NCBI GenBank assembly: GCA_024691765.1
Contig: JAILNI010000052.1
Span: 1-33,738 of the forward strand
Reading direction: 5' to 3'
Source of the DNA: Bacteroidales bacterium
GTDB lineage: Bacteria; Bacteroidota; Bacteroidia; Bacteroidales; UBA932
Length of the DNA stretch: 33,738 nt
Shown: one piece after another, positions 16,040-24,565 of the stretch
Position numbering within the stretch: position 1 is the first letter of the stretch
Layout: each line of letters opens with the position of its first letter
The notes under the pieces: model-generated
Told to the model about the DNA's origin: nothing
What the model saw: the letters and a program-made list of their open reading frames with translations, nothing else
Database searches by the model: none
Program-made: the position numbers and the translations under genes

Positions 16040-18679
16040 TTAATCCTTCTTTATGTGAATGTCGCGCTGCGGGAACGGGATCTCGATTCCGTGCTCGCCG
16101 AGGGTCTTGTACATGATCTCGTAAACCTGGGAGACCGTGGCGTGACGGTCTTCCACAAGCACGAACATCTTGGCCTTCAGGTTAACCGAACTGTCGCCCA
16201 GATCGGCCATGGTTACCTTGATGCCGTATTTGGGTTCGATGAGCAGACGGTCGTATTTGTCGCGCTTCGTCAGAAGCGGCTGCAGGGCGTCCAGAAGCAC
16301 CTTCTTGGCCACATCCACGTCGGTTCCGTAGGCCACTCCGACCACCACGCCGATGAACTCGTAGGGTGAGTTGCGGGTGAGGTTCTTGAAGTTCTTATTG
16401 AACAGGGTGGTATTGGTGAACGATATGAGCGAGCCGTCTTCGGCTTCGATGGAGGTACTCTGGTAGGATATCTTGTCCACCTGTCCGCGAATGCCGTCGC
16501 AACTGATGGTGTCGCCCACGCGAACGCGGCCTCCCATCAGCTGGATGCCGTAGATGAAGTTGTTCAGGATATCCTTGAGGGCCAAGCCCAAGCCGGCAGC
16601 CAGGCCGGCGAAGATAACCGAAATACTGCCGAGCGGAATGCGGAAGACCATCACGAAGATGATGATGTAAATCGCCCATACAATAATGCCTATGACGTTA
16701 TTGGCAAGGGTGAGGTTCACCTCGTTGTCGCGTATGTATTCCACCTTGCGGGCCTTCTTTTCCGCGTTGATCTTGAGAATCTTGTAGAAGGCTCGGCCGA
16801 TGTAGGCGAAGTAACGGAAGACGAAGAACAGGCAGGTGACTATGACGATACGGTCTACCGAGAGCTTGAGCACTACGTTGCCGGCACTGTCGGGGATGCT
16901 GAAGAAGACCGCCGTGAAAGCGTTGCGCACTATGCTCGTGAGGTCGAAGACCTTTGCCGCCATGTACAGGCAGAACGGCAGGGATAGAACGGTTACAACG
17001 GGCACGAGTACGGTTTTCACGAAGTCGAACAGCCAGGTCTTGCGTATGTATTCGCCGCGCTTGAGGTCTTCCTTGGTGAAGTGACGGCCCTGCTCCTGGA
17101 GGCTCTTGTGGATGAAGATGGCTTCGTAACGGTCGCAGAGGTCGTGGATTGCGGTTACTGCATGCAGGGCGGTGAGCTGGAACAGCCACCAGATTATGAA
17201 TGCGATGCTGAGCAGTACATAGCCGGAGAATGCCAGGATGAGCGCCACGGTCATGATGAACAGGGTACTGCTGGAGTAGGCCACATCGGCGGTCTTAACC
17301 TTCTTGCGCTGCTTGCCCACCAGTATGGCCTGCCAAATGAGGAAGATGACGAGCGTGGGAGTGAGCAGCAGGGTTACCAGACGGTTAGGGATGAGGATGA
17401 TGCGGAAAGTGAGCACCACAAGGCCCAGGAGTATCACCGGCAGATAGAGTTTCATGCCGCCGTTGATCTGTTCGGGAGCCAGATGGATGAGGAGCGAAGA
17501 GAGGATGATCATCAGCATCACCGCGAATACCAGCAGCAGGTTGCCGGCTTCGGCAAAGAAATTCTGTGTGACCAAGGCGCCGCCTATGATGATGGTGAGG
17601 GTGAAAATGACGGCTCCTATGAGGATGGTTATGCAGGTGCGTCTCTGCCTGAATTCGGGCGTGCGGAAAGCTTTGACGGCCTTGGACAGGGCCAGCACTA
17701 TGAGCAGGCTGAGCAGCGAGGCAATGATCAGATATCCGAGCACATACAGGATGAATCCGGTAACTATCGGGCCTCTCCATTCACTCTTGACGGCGGAGGA
17801 ATAGCCGCTGAAATTGGAGTCGTATTTGTCGCGGGCCTCTTCAAAGGCGCGCTGGCCGTAACGCTTGGGGCTGCGAAGCACGTGCAGATAGCTGTCCTGG
17901 CCGCGGAGCATGCTTTTCTGGAGCTCCTTGTAGCGGGCCTGTGCGTAGTCGTAGTTCTCCTTGAGGCGTTCGTTGGTTTCGGTGTAGTGCTTGCTGTCTT
18001 CGGCCACCTTGTCGCGGCTGCGCTTGTACATCGCCAGAAGGTTCTTGGCGTAGTACATGCAGGAATCGCGGTTGATCTGGCCGAGCGAGTCGAGCATTAC
18101 GGGCTGCAGTTCGGGGCGCGAACCGTTGCCGGGGCCCAATATCTCACGCTGGGCATTGGTTACGGGGATGCGGGGACCGCCCGGTCTGCCCTTCATGGTG
18201 CTCTGCATACGCAGACTGTCGGTGGAAAGGGCTATGCTGTCCGGCACGTCGTCTTCCTTGTCCAGCACCGGCGGGATGCGTCGCAGCGATTCGATGAGGC
18301 GTTCGTAGCGGTCGATTTCCAGGTCCATCCTTTCGATGATCTCGTCGAAAGGCATCTTGCGCTTGTTGAAGTTCTCGTACTCCTTGGTAGCCTGACGCAG
18401 CGAGTAGGTGACGTCGAAGGTGAAATCCTGATTCTGGGAATAGAGCACCAGAGCATACTCGTTGCAGCGCTGTATCATGCTCACCATGCGGTTGTGCTGC
18501 TGGTCGTTACGGGAGCGCATCCGGCTCTGGAGGCGTTCCATCTTGGCGTTCTGCTCGTGGAGCTCGCCGCGGAGCACGGTAAGGGTCTGCGAAAGGTCCT
18601 TCTCGTTCAGGACTGCGAAAGCGGCCGTACCCAGAAGAAGGGCCGCTATTGTGGTGATTATATGCCTGCGCGATTTCAT
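16040..18679 (-). CDS. Large MscS-family mechanosensitive ion channel
   Basis: I chose ATG 18679 because it starts a clear signal peptide (MKSRRHIITTIAALLLGTAAFA); the frame is open further upstream but only through promoter and patB DNA. The 879-residue protein has a long periplasmic alpha-helical region (about 25-320), strongly predicted coiled coil at LRGELHEQNAKMERLQSRM. Roughly ten membrane segments follow, then the MscS core near the C-terminus. That core has the pore-lining helix with Gly/Ala packing (FAGLAAGLGLALKDILNNF) and the beta domain GRVRVGDTISCDG, then LISFTNTTLFNKNF and a C-terminal alpha/beta domain. This is the layout of the large MscK/MscM-like channels that release solutes on hypo-osmotic shock. 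It converges on DUF3737 with no intergenic base. Confidence 0.92.
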   Translation of the reverse strand: MKSRRHIITTIAALLLGTAAFAVLNEKDLSQTLTVLRGELHEQNAKMERLQSRMRSRNDQQHNRMVSMIQRCNEYALVLYSQNQDFTFDVTYSLRQATKEYENFNKRKMPFDEIIERMDLEIDRYERLIESLRRIPPVLDKEDDVPDSIALSTDSLRMQSTMKGRPGGPRIPVTNAQREILGPGNGSRPELQPVMLDSLGQINRDSCMYYAKNLLAMYKRSRDKVAEDSKHYTETNERLKENYDYAQARYKELQKSMLRGQDSYLHVLRSPKRYGQRAFEEARDKYDSNFSGYSSAVKSEWRGPIVTGFILYVLGYLIIASLLSLLIVLALSKAVKAFRTPEFRQRRTCITILIGAVIFTLTIIIGGALVTQNFFAEAGNLLLVFAVMLMIILSSLLIHLAPEQINGGMKLYLPVILLGLVVLTFRIILIPNRLVTLLLTPTLVIFLIWQAILVGKQRKKVKTADVAYSSSTLFIMTVALILAFSGYVLLSIAFIIWWLFQLTALHAVTAIHDLCDRYEAIFIHKSLQEQGRHFTKEDLKRGEYIRKTWLFDFVKTVLVPVVTVLSLPFCLYMAAKVFDLTSIVRNAFTAVFFSIPDSAGNVVLKLSVDRIVIVTCLFFVFRYFAYIGRAFYKILKINAEKKARKVEYIRDNEVNLTLANNVIGIIVWAIYIIIFVMVFRIPLGSISVIFAGLAAGLGLALKDILNNFIYGIQLMGGRVRVGDTISCDGIRGQVDKISYQSTSIEAEDGSLISFTNTTLFNKNFKNLTRNSPYEFIGVVVGVAYGTDVDVAKKVLLDALQPLLTKRDKYDRLLIEPKYGIKVTMADLGDSSVNLKAKMFVLVEDRHATVSQVYEIMYKTLGEHGIEIPFPQRDIHIKKD

Positions 18680-18685
18680 ATTCCG

Positions 18686-18693
18686 CAAATATA
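18686..18693 (-). promoter_or_regulatory. Bacteroidota -7 element (TATATTTG) for the mscS-family gene
   Basis: Read on the minus strand this is TATATTTG, an exact TAnnTTTG match. Its final G is 6 bases before ATG 18679, the same spacing as in front of rnhA, so the predicted start of transcription is the A of the ATG. No -33 TTTG was found. Confidence 0.5.
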
Positions 18694-18714
18694 CCATTTT
18701 CGGCTGAATTTTGC

Positions 18715-18722
18715 GATATTTG
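18715..18722 (+). promoter_or_regulatory. Probable degenerate -7 element (GATATTTG) for the patB-like gene
   Basis: GATATTTG differs from TAnnTTTG at the first two positions but lies in an A/T-rich stretch 3 bases before ATG 18726. It mirrors the minus-strand element at 18686-18693 (7 of 8 bases match as an inverted repeat across 21 bases). The start of transcription would lie at or just inside the coding sequence, so the true promoter may be elsewhere. Confidence 0.3.
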
Positions 18723-18725
18723 TGC

Positions 18726-19892
18726 ATGCTGTACGATTTCACGACCGAGGCCTTTCCAAAAGGCTCCAATTCAGTCAAATGGGATTCCCGTCCGGACGTG
18801 CTGCCCATGTGGGTGGCCGAGATGGATTTCCCGGTGGCACCTTTCATAATCGACGCTGTCCGCCGCAGGGTGGAAGCAGCTGCATTCGGCTATACACTCA
18901 TCCCCGAATCCTACTACAGGAGCGTTCAGAACTGGTTTGGGAAGAGGTATTCGTGGCAGATCGAGCGTGAGCACATCATCCCCATACAGGGAATCGTGCC
19001 GGCTGTCTCAGTGGCGGTAAAGGCACTTACGCAGCCGGGCGACAAGGTGGTCTTCTTCACCCCGGCATACAACTGTTTCTTCCATAACATCACCAATCCC
19101 GGCGCTGTGGAGAATCCCAGCGTGCTGGTCTGGAATCCCGAAACTCATCGTTACGACCCCGACTGGGAAGACTTTGCCGCGCGCATCGCCGACCCTTCCA
19201 CAAAAGCGTTTCTGCTGTGCAACCCCCACAACCCCACGGGAAGGCTCTGGAGCAGGGAAGAGCTCCTTCGAATGGGGAATATCTGCAAGGAACACGGAGT
19301 TCCGGTAATAAGTGACGAAATCCACTGCGAAATAGTGGCGCCGGGCAGTAAGTACACTCCTTTTGCCACGCTTTTCCCAGGGGACTGCGTGGTCATGGTG
19401 TCTCCGACCAAACCTTTCAGCATGGCAGGGCTTCAGATAGCGAACATGGTCTGCGCCAACCCTGAGATACGGGAGAAACTCGACCGCGTGATAAACATCT
19501 GGGAACACTGCGACGTGAACCAGCTTGGCATAGTGGCTCTGCAGGCCGCCTATACTCCCGAAGGGGAAGACTGGCTGCACCAGATGAATGAAGTGGTGCA
19601 CGGCAACTTCCTGCTGCTCCGGGAGCGCTTCCAAAAAGAGTATCCTGAAGTGAAGGTGGCGGAGCTTCAGGCTACCTATCTGGGCTGGCTGGATTTCTCC
19701 GGGCTAGGTCTTGGCGGAATGCAGATCCAGGAGCACCTGCTCGAAAAGGAAAAACTCTGGATAAACGCAGGGGATATATACGGTAATCCGTCCTGCATGC
19801 GCATCAATTACGCCTGTCCGCGCAGCACCATGGAAAAAGCGTCGGATCTGTATATAAAGGGAATCAGGGAACTCTTGCTTTCCCGGAATTAA
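18726..19892 (+). CDS. MalY/PatB-family PLP-dependent cystathionine beta-lyase (C-S lyase)
   Basis: I chose ATG 18726 (MLYDFTTE); an upstream TTG at 18711 lies in the promoter region. The 388-residue protein has the MalY/PatB hallmarks. The N-terminus is NSVKWD followed by LPMWVAEMDFP. FFTPAYNCFF and LCNPHNPTGRLW form the PLP pocket, and SDEIHCEI carries the PLP-ring Asp. SPTKPFSMAGLQ carries Schiff-base Lys229, and the end has RINYACPR with the carboxylate-binding Arg. The family cleaves cystathionine or cysteine conjugates to a thiol, pyruvate and ammonia, giving homocysteine for methionine synthesis. It is divergent from the mscS-family gene with 46 bases between starts, and 35 bases separate it from the next gene, so it may be transcribed alone. 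Confidence 0.93.
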   Translation: MLYDFTTEAFPKGSNSVKWDSRPDVLPMWVAEMDFPVAPFIIDAVRRRVEAAAFGYTLIPESYYRSVQNWFGKRYSWQIEREHIIPIQGIVPAVSVAVKALTQPGDKVVFFTPAYNCFFHNITNPGAVENPSVLVWNPETHRYDPDWEDFAARIADPSTKAFLLCNPHNPTGRLWSREELLRMGNICKEHGVPVISDEIHCEIVAPGSKYTPFATLFPGDCVVMVSPTKPFSMAGLQIANMVCANPEIREKLDRVINIWEHCDVNQLGIVALQAAYTPEGEDWLHQMNEVVHGNFLLLRERFQKEYPEVKVAELQATYLGWLDFSGLGLGGMQIQEHLLEKEKLWINAGDIYGNPSCMRINYACPRSTMEKASDLYIKGIRELLLSRN

Positions 19893-19905
19893 TTTCTTAA
19901 ATTTA
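19875..19905 (+). promoter_or_regulatory. Probable promoter for the phosphoesterase-xse-glg operon
   Basis: TTG at 19875-19877 and TAAATTTA at 19898-19905 are separated by 20 bases, close to the Bacteroidota arrangement of a TTTG -33 and a TAnnTTTG -7 (the last base is A rather than G). The ATG of the phosphoesterase gene is 22 bases downstream. The -33 part lies inside the end of the preceding gene. Confidence 0.4.
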
Positions 19906-19927
19906 CTCCCTGAGCAAGTTCTGAGCT

Positions 19928-21274
19928 ATGAAAAGACGTGAATTCCTGAAAACTACCGCGGCTCTCGCCGCCCTTGCCGGGAGCGCGGACCTGCTGAAAG
20001 CCGGGGAGCCCCTGAAAAACGGCAAGGCGCCCGAAGCCGCAGACGAATCCGAAGGCGGTCCGCTGCTTGCGTCGCACCCGGTGCTGCAGAACTATGCTCC
20101 CACGTCCATGGGGGTCGCTTTCGCCGTGAGCGCTCTGGCCAACGGATATGTGCTCTATGGCCGTGAGCCGGACCTGTCTGACGCCGTAAAGGTGAAATGC
20201 GGCGGCTTCCGCACTACGGACATTGGCGACCGCATCCTTCACGTCCGTCTCACGGGGCTCAAACCCGACACCCGTTACTACTATCGCATCGGCGCGGACC
20301 GCATCCATTACGGAGGCGGATACGACATGAAGGTTATCGGAAACGAGGAAGACACCCGTATCCATTCATTCCGGACTGCCGGCCCCAAGGAAAAAGCCCA
20401 CTTCTGCGTCATCAACGATACCCACGTCCGTTGGGAACCGTTCGGAAGGGCGCTCGACAAGATTGCCGAAATCGGCCCCAGCTGCGTGGTCTGGAACGGA
20501 GACGCCTCCAATACCGAAGAGACCATGGACGCTCAGGTGCGCATATTCTTCAAGCCTGAGGTACAGTGCAACGATTACGCCGCCGACACACCCTACCTTT
20601 TCTGCCCGGGCAACCACGACCTCCGCGGCATGGCCAACCGTCATCTGGAAAGGGCCTGGATGTATCGTCAGCCGGAAGAAAGGTCCTCGCGCGACTGGGA
20701 TCTCGGCCGCAACTTCGCTTTCCGTATGGGCGATGTGGCCATGATAGGGCTGGATACAGGTGAGGACAAGCTGGACGGTAATCCCCGTTTCGCCGGCCTG
20801 TTCAACAACGCAGCTTACCGGGAAGCCCAGACAAAGTGGCTCAAGGAAGTTCTCAAACGCAAGGATATCAAAAAGGCCAAATATCTGGTGGCATTCTGCC
20901 ACATCCCCCTGTTCGACCCGGATCCGGCCGCCAATCCCGGTGACCTTGCCCCGGCGGACTCCGCTCCCGGCTTCAAGAAAGATTACGCCGCCTGGCAGAG
21001 AACATGCTCACAGATGTGGGGGCCGCTGCTCGCAAAGGCGGGATGCCAGCTGCTTGTTACCGGCCACCAGCACCGTTACCGTTACGACGCCCCTACTCCG
21101 GAGAGGCCTTGGGCACAGATAGTTGGCGGAGGTCCGTTCCTAACCGATGAAGCCCCGGCAGACCGCTTCCCCACAGTTATCGAAGGCAGGGTGCAGCGCG
21201 GCCGCCTGGTCGTTACCGTTCACAATCTGCGCTCCGGTGTCGTCCATGACACATGGAATTTCAAACCCAGATAG
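19928..21274 (+). CDS. Exported metallophosphoesterase with purple-acid-phosphatase-like N-terminal domain
   Basis: The 448-residue product starts with a twin-arginine-like leader (MKRREFLKTTAALAALAGSA), so it is probably exported. Residues of about 55-150 form a fibronectin-III-like domain typical of purple acid phosphatases (VLYGREPDLSD, then LTGLKPDTRYYYRIG). The calcineurin-like core follows with all metal-site blocks: INDTHVRW (usually DxH), VWNGDASN, CPGNHDLRG, AFCHIPLF and VTGHQHRY. It should hydrolyse phosphomonoesters or phosphodiesters outside the cytoplasm; the substrate is unknown. It heads a run of genes with gaps under 12 bases that continues to ribF, although its exported role does not obviously match its cytoplasmic neighbours. 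Confidence 0.87.
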   Translation: MKRREFLKTTAALAALAGSADLLKAGEPLKNGKAPEAADESEGGPLLASHPVLQNYAPTSMGVAFAVSALANGYVLYGREPDLSDAVKVKCGGFRTTDIGDRILHVRLTGLKPDTRYYYRIGADRIHYGGGYDMKVIGNEEDTRIHSFRTAGPKEKAHFCVINDTHVRWEPFGRALDKIAEIGPSCVVWNGDASNTEETMDAQVRIFFKPEVQCNDYAADTPYLFCPGNHDLRGMANRHLERAWMYRQPEERSSRDWDLGRNFAFRMGDVAMIGLDTGEDKLDGNPRFAGLFNNAAYREAQTKWLKEVLKRKDIKKAKYLVAFCHIPLFDPDPAANPGDLAPADSAPGFKKDYAAWQRTCSQMWGPLLAKAGCQLLVTGHQHRYRYDAPTPERPWAQIVGGGPFLTDEAPADRFPTVIEGRVQRGRLVVTVHNLRSGVVHDTWNFKPR

Positions 21275-21277
21275 CGC

Positions 21278-22396
21278 ATGGAATTTGTCGACCTTTACAC
21301 CCTGCAGCGGGACCTCAAAGAGGGCCTGGAGGACTTGTTCCCCGACCGCATCTGGGTGAAGGCGGAGATAGCGCAGATTTCCGTCAAGGGCGGCGGCCAC
21401 TGCTATCTGGAACTTGTCCAGAGCGAAGCCGGAACGGTAATCGCCAAGGTGCGGGCCGTCATCTGGCGCAGCACCTATAACCTTCTGAATGCAAAGATGC
21501 GCAGCGTCACCGGGGCCGATATTTCAGCCGGAACCGAGGTGCTGCTGCTTGCCACCGTGAATTTCCACGAAGTGTTCGGCCTCTCGCTGGTTATAGACGA
21601 CATCGACACCGCCTTTACCGTTGGGGAGCAGCAGATAAAGCGGCAGCAGACCATAGACCGCCTCGTGAAGGAGGGACTGCTGGACAGGCAGAAAGCCCTG
21701 AGCCTGCCGCAGTTGCCCTACGCTCTCGCCGTCATTTCGGCCGAGGGGGCCGCGGGTCTTCAGGATTTCCGCAGGCAACTTCTCGAAAACGAATACGGCT
21801 ACGCCTACAGGGCGGATCTGTTCCCTGCCATGATGCAGGGGGAGGGAGCCCCCGACTCCATCTTCGCAGCATTGGATGAAATACGGCAGTCGTCCGTCCG
21901 CTACGATGCCGTCCTGGTGCTGAGGGGCGGAGGCTCCGACATGGACCTTCTCTGCTTCGACGATTACGGCCTGGCTGCAGCAATCGCGAAAATGCCTGTT
22001 CCGGTGGTTACCGCAATAGGCCACGACAAGGACTTCCATGTGGCCGACATGGCTGCCCACGATTATGTGAAGACCCCCACCGCCCTGGCTGACATGTTCC
22101 TGCGGCTCACAGAGGCCGCCGACGAGCATGTTTCCGGCTTTGAGAACCGCCTGGCCCTGGCTTTCCGCAGCCGTCTGGCTGGCCTGGAATCGAAACTCGA
22201 CCTGCTTGAGACAAGGATTTCCGCCACCGATCCGCGCAACGTCCTCAAAAGGGGATTCTCGCTGGTGCTGGACTCTCGCGGAGTGCGCATGAACGGTGTA
22301 CGGGACCGCAAGGCCGGCGACGCCATTTCGGTGGTGTTCGCGGACGGCCGCCTCGGTGCGGAAGTGAAGGAAGTAAAAAAGGAAAACAATGGATAG
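21278..22396 (+). CDS. xseA: Exodeoxyribonuclease VII large subunit
   Basis: XseA with XseB degrades single-stranded DNA from both ends to oligonucleotides, in the cytoplasm, for recombination and mismatch repair. The 372-residue protein has the N-terminal OB fold (LFPDRIWVKAEIAQISVKGGGHCYLEL, cut here to key strand) and the catalytic domain. The latter shows YALAVISAEGAAGLQDF, DAVLVLRGGGSDMDLLCFDDYGLA, VVTAIGHDKD and KTPTALADMF. It is somewhat shorter than the usual 400-450 residues, chiefly in the C-terminal coiled-coil part that binds XseB. It follows the phosphoesterase gene by 3 bases and overlaps xseB by 8 bases. Confidence 0.94.
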   Translation: MEFVDLYTLQRDLKEGLEDLFPDRIWVKAEIAQISVKGGGHCYLELVQSEAGTVIAKVRAVIWRSTYNLLNAKMRSVTGADISAGTEVLLLATVNFHEVFGLSLVIDDIDTAFTVGEQQIKRQQTIDRLVKEGLLDRQKALSLPQLPYALAVISAEGAAGLQDFRRQLLENEYGYAYRADLFPAMMQGEGAPDSIFAALDEIRQSSVRYDAVLVLRGGGSDMDLLCFDDYGLAAAIAKMPVPVVTAIGHDKDFHVADMAAHDYVKTPTALADMFLRLTEAADEHVSGFENRLALAFRSRLAGLESKLDLLETRISATDPRNVLKRGFSLVLDSRGVRMNGVRDRKAGDAISVVFADGRLGAEVKEVKKENNG

Positions 22397-22568
22397 GAAA
22401 TTCGACTACAACAAGGCTCTGGAACGCCTCGAAAAGATAGCGGCGCAGGTGGAAGACCCCGCAACTCCGCTGGACGACATCGCCTCCCTGGTGAAGGAGA
22501 GCCGCCTCCTCATCGAAAGCTGCAGGAAGTATCTGCGCAGCGTGCGGGAAAACATTGAATCGGAATAA
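22389..22568 (+). CDS. xseB: Exodeoxyribonuclease VII small subunit
   Basis: A 59-codon gene starts at ATG 22389 inside the end of xseA. The product begins MDRKFDYNKALERLEKIAAQ, the usual XseB helix (FeeaLerLeeIv pattern), then a Pro-containing turn (DPATPLDDI), the second helix (LVKESRLLIESCRKYL) and a short acidic tail. This two-helix hairpin binds the coiled-coil part of XseA. The length is at the short end for the family (E. coli about 80). The 8-base overlap with xseA supports coupled synthesis of the two subunits. Confidence 0.93.
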   Translation: MDRKFDYNKALERLEKIAAQVEDPATPLDDIASLVKESRLLIESCRKYLRSVRENIESE

Positions 22569-22579
22569 CTCTGAACCAT

Positions 22580-24562
22580 ATGGCCAAGATTAAGAAGATA
22601 TACGAAAGCGACCCCTGGCTGGAACCCTTCAGGGATGCCATAGAAGCAAGGAGTGCGCGGATAAAGGCCGCTGCGGAGAAGCTGTCCGGGAATGCCGGCG
22701 GCAAGTCCGTTGCGGATGCGGCGAACAATCATCTGTACTACGGCCTTCATCACACGGAGGACGGCGGATGGGTGCTGCGAGAATGGGCCCCGAACGCCAC
22801 CCGCATCTACCTCGTCGGCGATTTCAACAACTGGAAACGCACCCCCGATTATCAGTTCAGGCCCATTGGGGGAGGCAACTGGGAAATTACCCTCCCCGGG
22901 TTGTTCCTCCGCCACGGCGCTCTCTATAAACTCTGGATAGAATGGCCCGGAGGGGCGGGGGAGAGGCTCCCGGCTTACGTGACGAGGGTGGTCCAGGACC
23001 CGGCTACCAAGGTCTTTTCCGCCCAGGTATGGGACCCCTCCGAACCTTACGAGTGGAAGAACGGCAAACCTGGGAAGAGGCCGCATCCCTTCATCTACGA
23101 GTGCCACATAGGCATGAGCGGGGAAGAGGAAAAGGTGGCGTCCTTCGAGGATTTCCGCAAAACCGTGCTCCCCAGAGTGGAAAAACTCGGCTACGACACC
23201 CTCCAGATAATGGCCCTCCAGGAGCATCCCTACTACGGCTCCTTCGGGTACCAGGTGAGCAATTTCTTCGCCCTGAGTTCCCGTTTCGGAACGCCCGAGG
23301 AGTTCAAGGCCCTTGTGGACGACGCCCACGGCCGCGGGATAGCGGTAATCATGGACATAGTCCATTCACATGCGGTTAGCAATGAACTCGAGGGGCTGGG
23401 CAAACTGGACGGCAGGGAAGACCTCTACTTCTATCCTGGCGAAGCCGGACATCATCCGGCATGGGGCTCGCGTTGCTTCGACTACGGCAAGGACGAGGTG
23501 AACTACTTCCTCCTCTCGAACTGTAAGTTCTGGATGGAGGAATACCACCTGGACGGCTTCCGCTTCGACGGAGTGACCTCGATGCTCTACTGGGACCACG
23601 GGCTGGGCACCGATTTCGGCAACTACGAGATCTATTTCGGGCCCGGAGTGGACGAGAATGCGGTAACCTATCTTGGCCTTGCCAACAGGCTCATCCATCA
23701 GCTCAATCCGGACGCCATCACCATAGCGGAAGACGTGTCCGGCATGCCCGGCCTTGCCGCACCCTTCGAAAGGGGAGGCGTGGGCTTCGATTTCCGCATG
23801 GCCATGGGCATAGCCGACCACTGGATCAAGTGGATAAAGGAGAAGAGCGACGAGCAGTGGAGCCCCGGCGAGATGTGGTACGAACTCACCAACAAGCGAG
23901 CCGATGAAAAGACGGTCTCCTATGCCGAGTGCCACGACCAGGCCCTCGTGGGAGACAAGACCATCATCTTCCGTCTCATCGACAAGGAGATGTACTGGTG
24001 TATGGACAAAGCCTCGCAGAACCTCCTGGTAGACAGGGGAATAGCCCTTCATAAACTCATCCGTCTCGTAACGGCGGCAACCGCCGGGGACGGCTACCTG
24101 AACTTCATGGGCAACGAGTTCGGCCATCCCGAATGGATAGATTTCCCCCGCGAAGGAAACAACTGGAGCTGCAAGTATGCCCGCCGTCAGTGGAGCCTGG
24201 CCGACAACCCTCTGCTGCGCTATCAGGGGCTGCAGGAATGGGATGCCGCCATGGTTCATCTGCTCCGTGGAGAGAAGGCCCTTTTCAAGGCTCCGGAACT
24301 GCTTCGCGCCGACGAAGAGAAAAAGGTGCTCATTTTCCTACGGAAAAATTGTATCTTTGCGCTGAATTTCAATCCGTCGGAGAGTTATCAGAACTACGGA
24401 TTCCCCGCTCCGGAGGGAGAATGGGAAATGGTGATGAATTCGGACGAGGCCCGTTTCGGCGGTTTTTCCCGTCTGGGCGCATCCGAAATCCACGCCACCG
24501 TGGGTAAAGAACTCTTCCTGTACCTGCCCAGCAGGTGCGCTATTGTACTAAAGAAAAAGTAA
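22580..24562 (+). CDS. glgB: 1,4-alpha-glucan branching enzyme, eukaryote-like (GH13_8 type)
   Basis: This enzyme moves a segment of an alpha-1,4 chain to an O6, making branches in glycogen. The 660-residue protein starts with the helix DPWLEPFRDAI seen in eukaryotic branching enzymes. A CBM48 domain (VLREWAPNATRIYLVGDFNNW, about 60-150) follows. The GH13 barrel has DIVHSHAVSN, GFRFDGVTSMLY with nucleophile Asp330, IAEDVSGMP with acid/base Glu384, and AECHDQALV with Asp453. A beta-domain ends the protein. FLLSNCKFWMEEYHLDGFRFDG and the GNEFGHPEWIDFPR block match the eukaryotic subfamily more closely than E. coli GlgB. It follows xseB by 11 bases and precedes the debranching enzyme by 3. Confidence 0.95.
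   Translation: MAKIKKIYESDPWLEPFRDAIEARSARIKAAAEKLSGNAGGKSVADAANNHLYYGLHHTEDGGWVLREWAPNATRIYLVGDFNNWKRTPDYQFRPIGGGNWEITLPGLFLRHGALYKLWIEWPGGAGERLPAYVTRVVQDPATKVFSAQVWDPSEPYEWKNGKPGKRPHPFIYECHIGMSGEEEKVASFEDFRKTVLPRVEKLGYDTLQIMALQEHPYYGSFGYQVSNFFALSSRFGTPEEFKALVDDAHGRGIAVIMDIVHSHAVSNELEGLGKLDGREDLYFYPGEAGHHPAWGSRCFDYGKDEVNYFLLSNCKFWMEEYHLDGFRFDGVTSMLYWDHGLGTDFGNYEIYFGPGVDENAVTYLGLANRLIHQLNPDAITIAEDVSGMPGLAAPFERGGVGFDFRMAMGIADHWIKWIKEKSDEQWSPGEMWYELTNKRADEKTVSYAECHDQALVGDKTIIFRLIDKEMYWCMDKASQNLLVDRGIALHKLIRLVTAATAGDGYLNFMGNEFGHPEWIDFPREGNNWSCKYARRQWSLADNPLLRYQGLQEWDAAMVHLLRGEKALFKAPELLRADEEKKVLIFLRKNCIFALNFNPSESYQNYGFPAPEGEWEMVMNSDEARFGGFSRLGASEIHATVGKELFLYLPSRCAIVLKKK
24352..24359 (+). promoter_or_regulatory. 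Possible internal -7 element (TATCTTTG) inside glgB
   Basis: TATCTTTG fits TAnnTTTG and sits in a local A/T-rich patch near the end of glgB, about 200 bases before the debranching-enzyme gene. No TTTG at -33 spacing was seen, so it may be chance. If real it would let the rest of the glucan genes be transcribed without xseAB. Confidence 0.2.
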
Positions 24563-24565
24563 GAT

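Noticed and set aside
17081..18970. A 629-codon open frame on the + strand opposite the mscS-family gene
   Set aside because: It is a mirror of a GC-rich coding sequence; the minus-strand frame has the MscS motifs, a signal peptide and membrane segments, while this translation has low-complexity composition and no recognisable domain.
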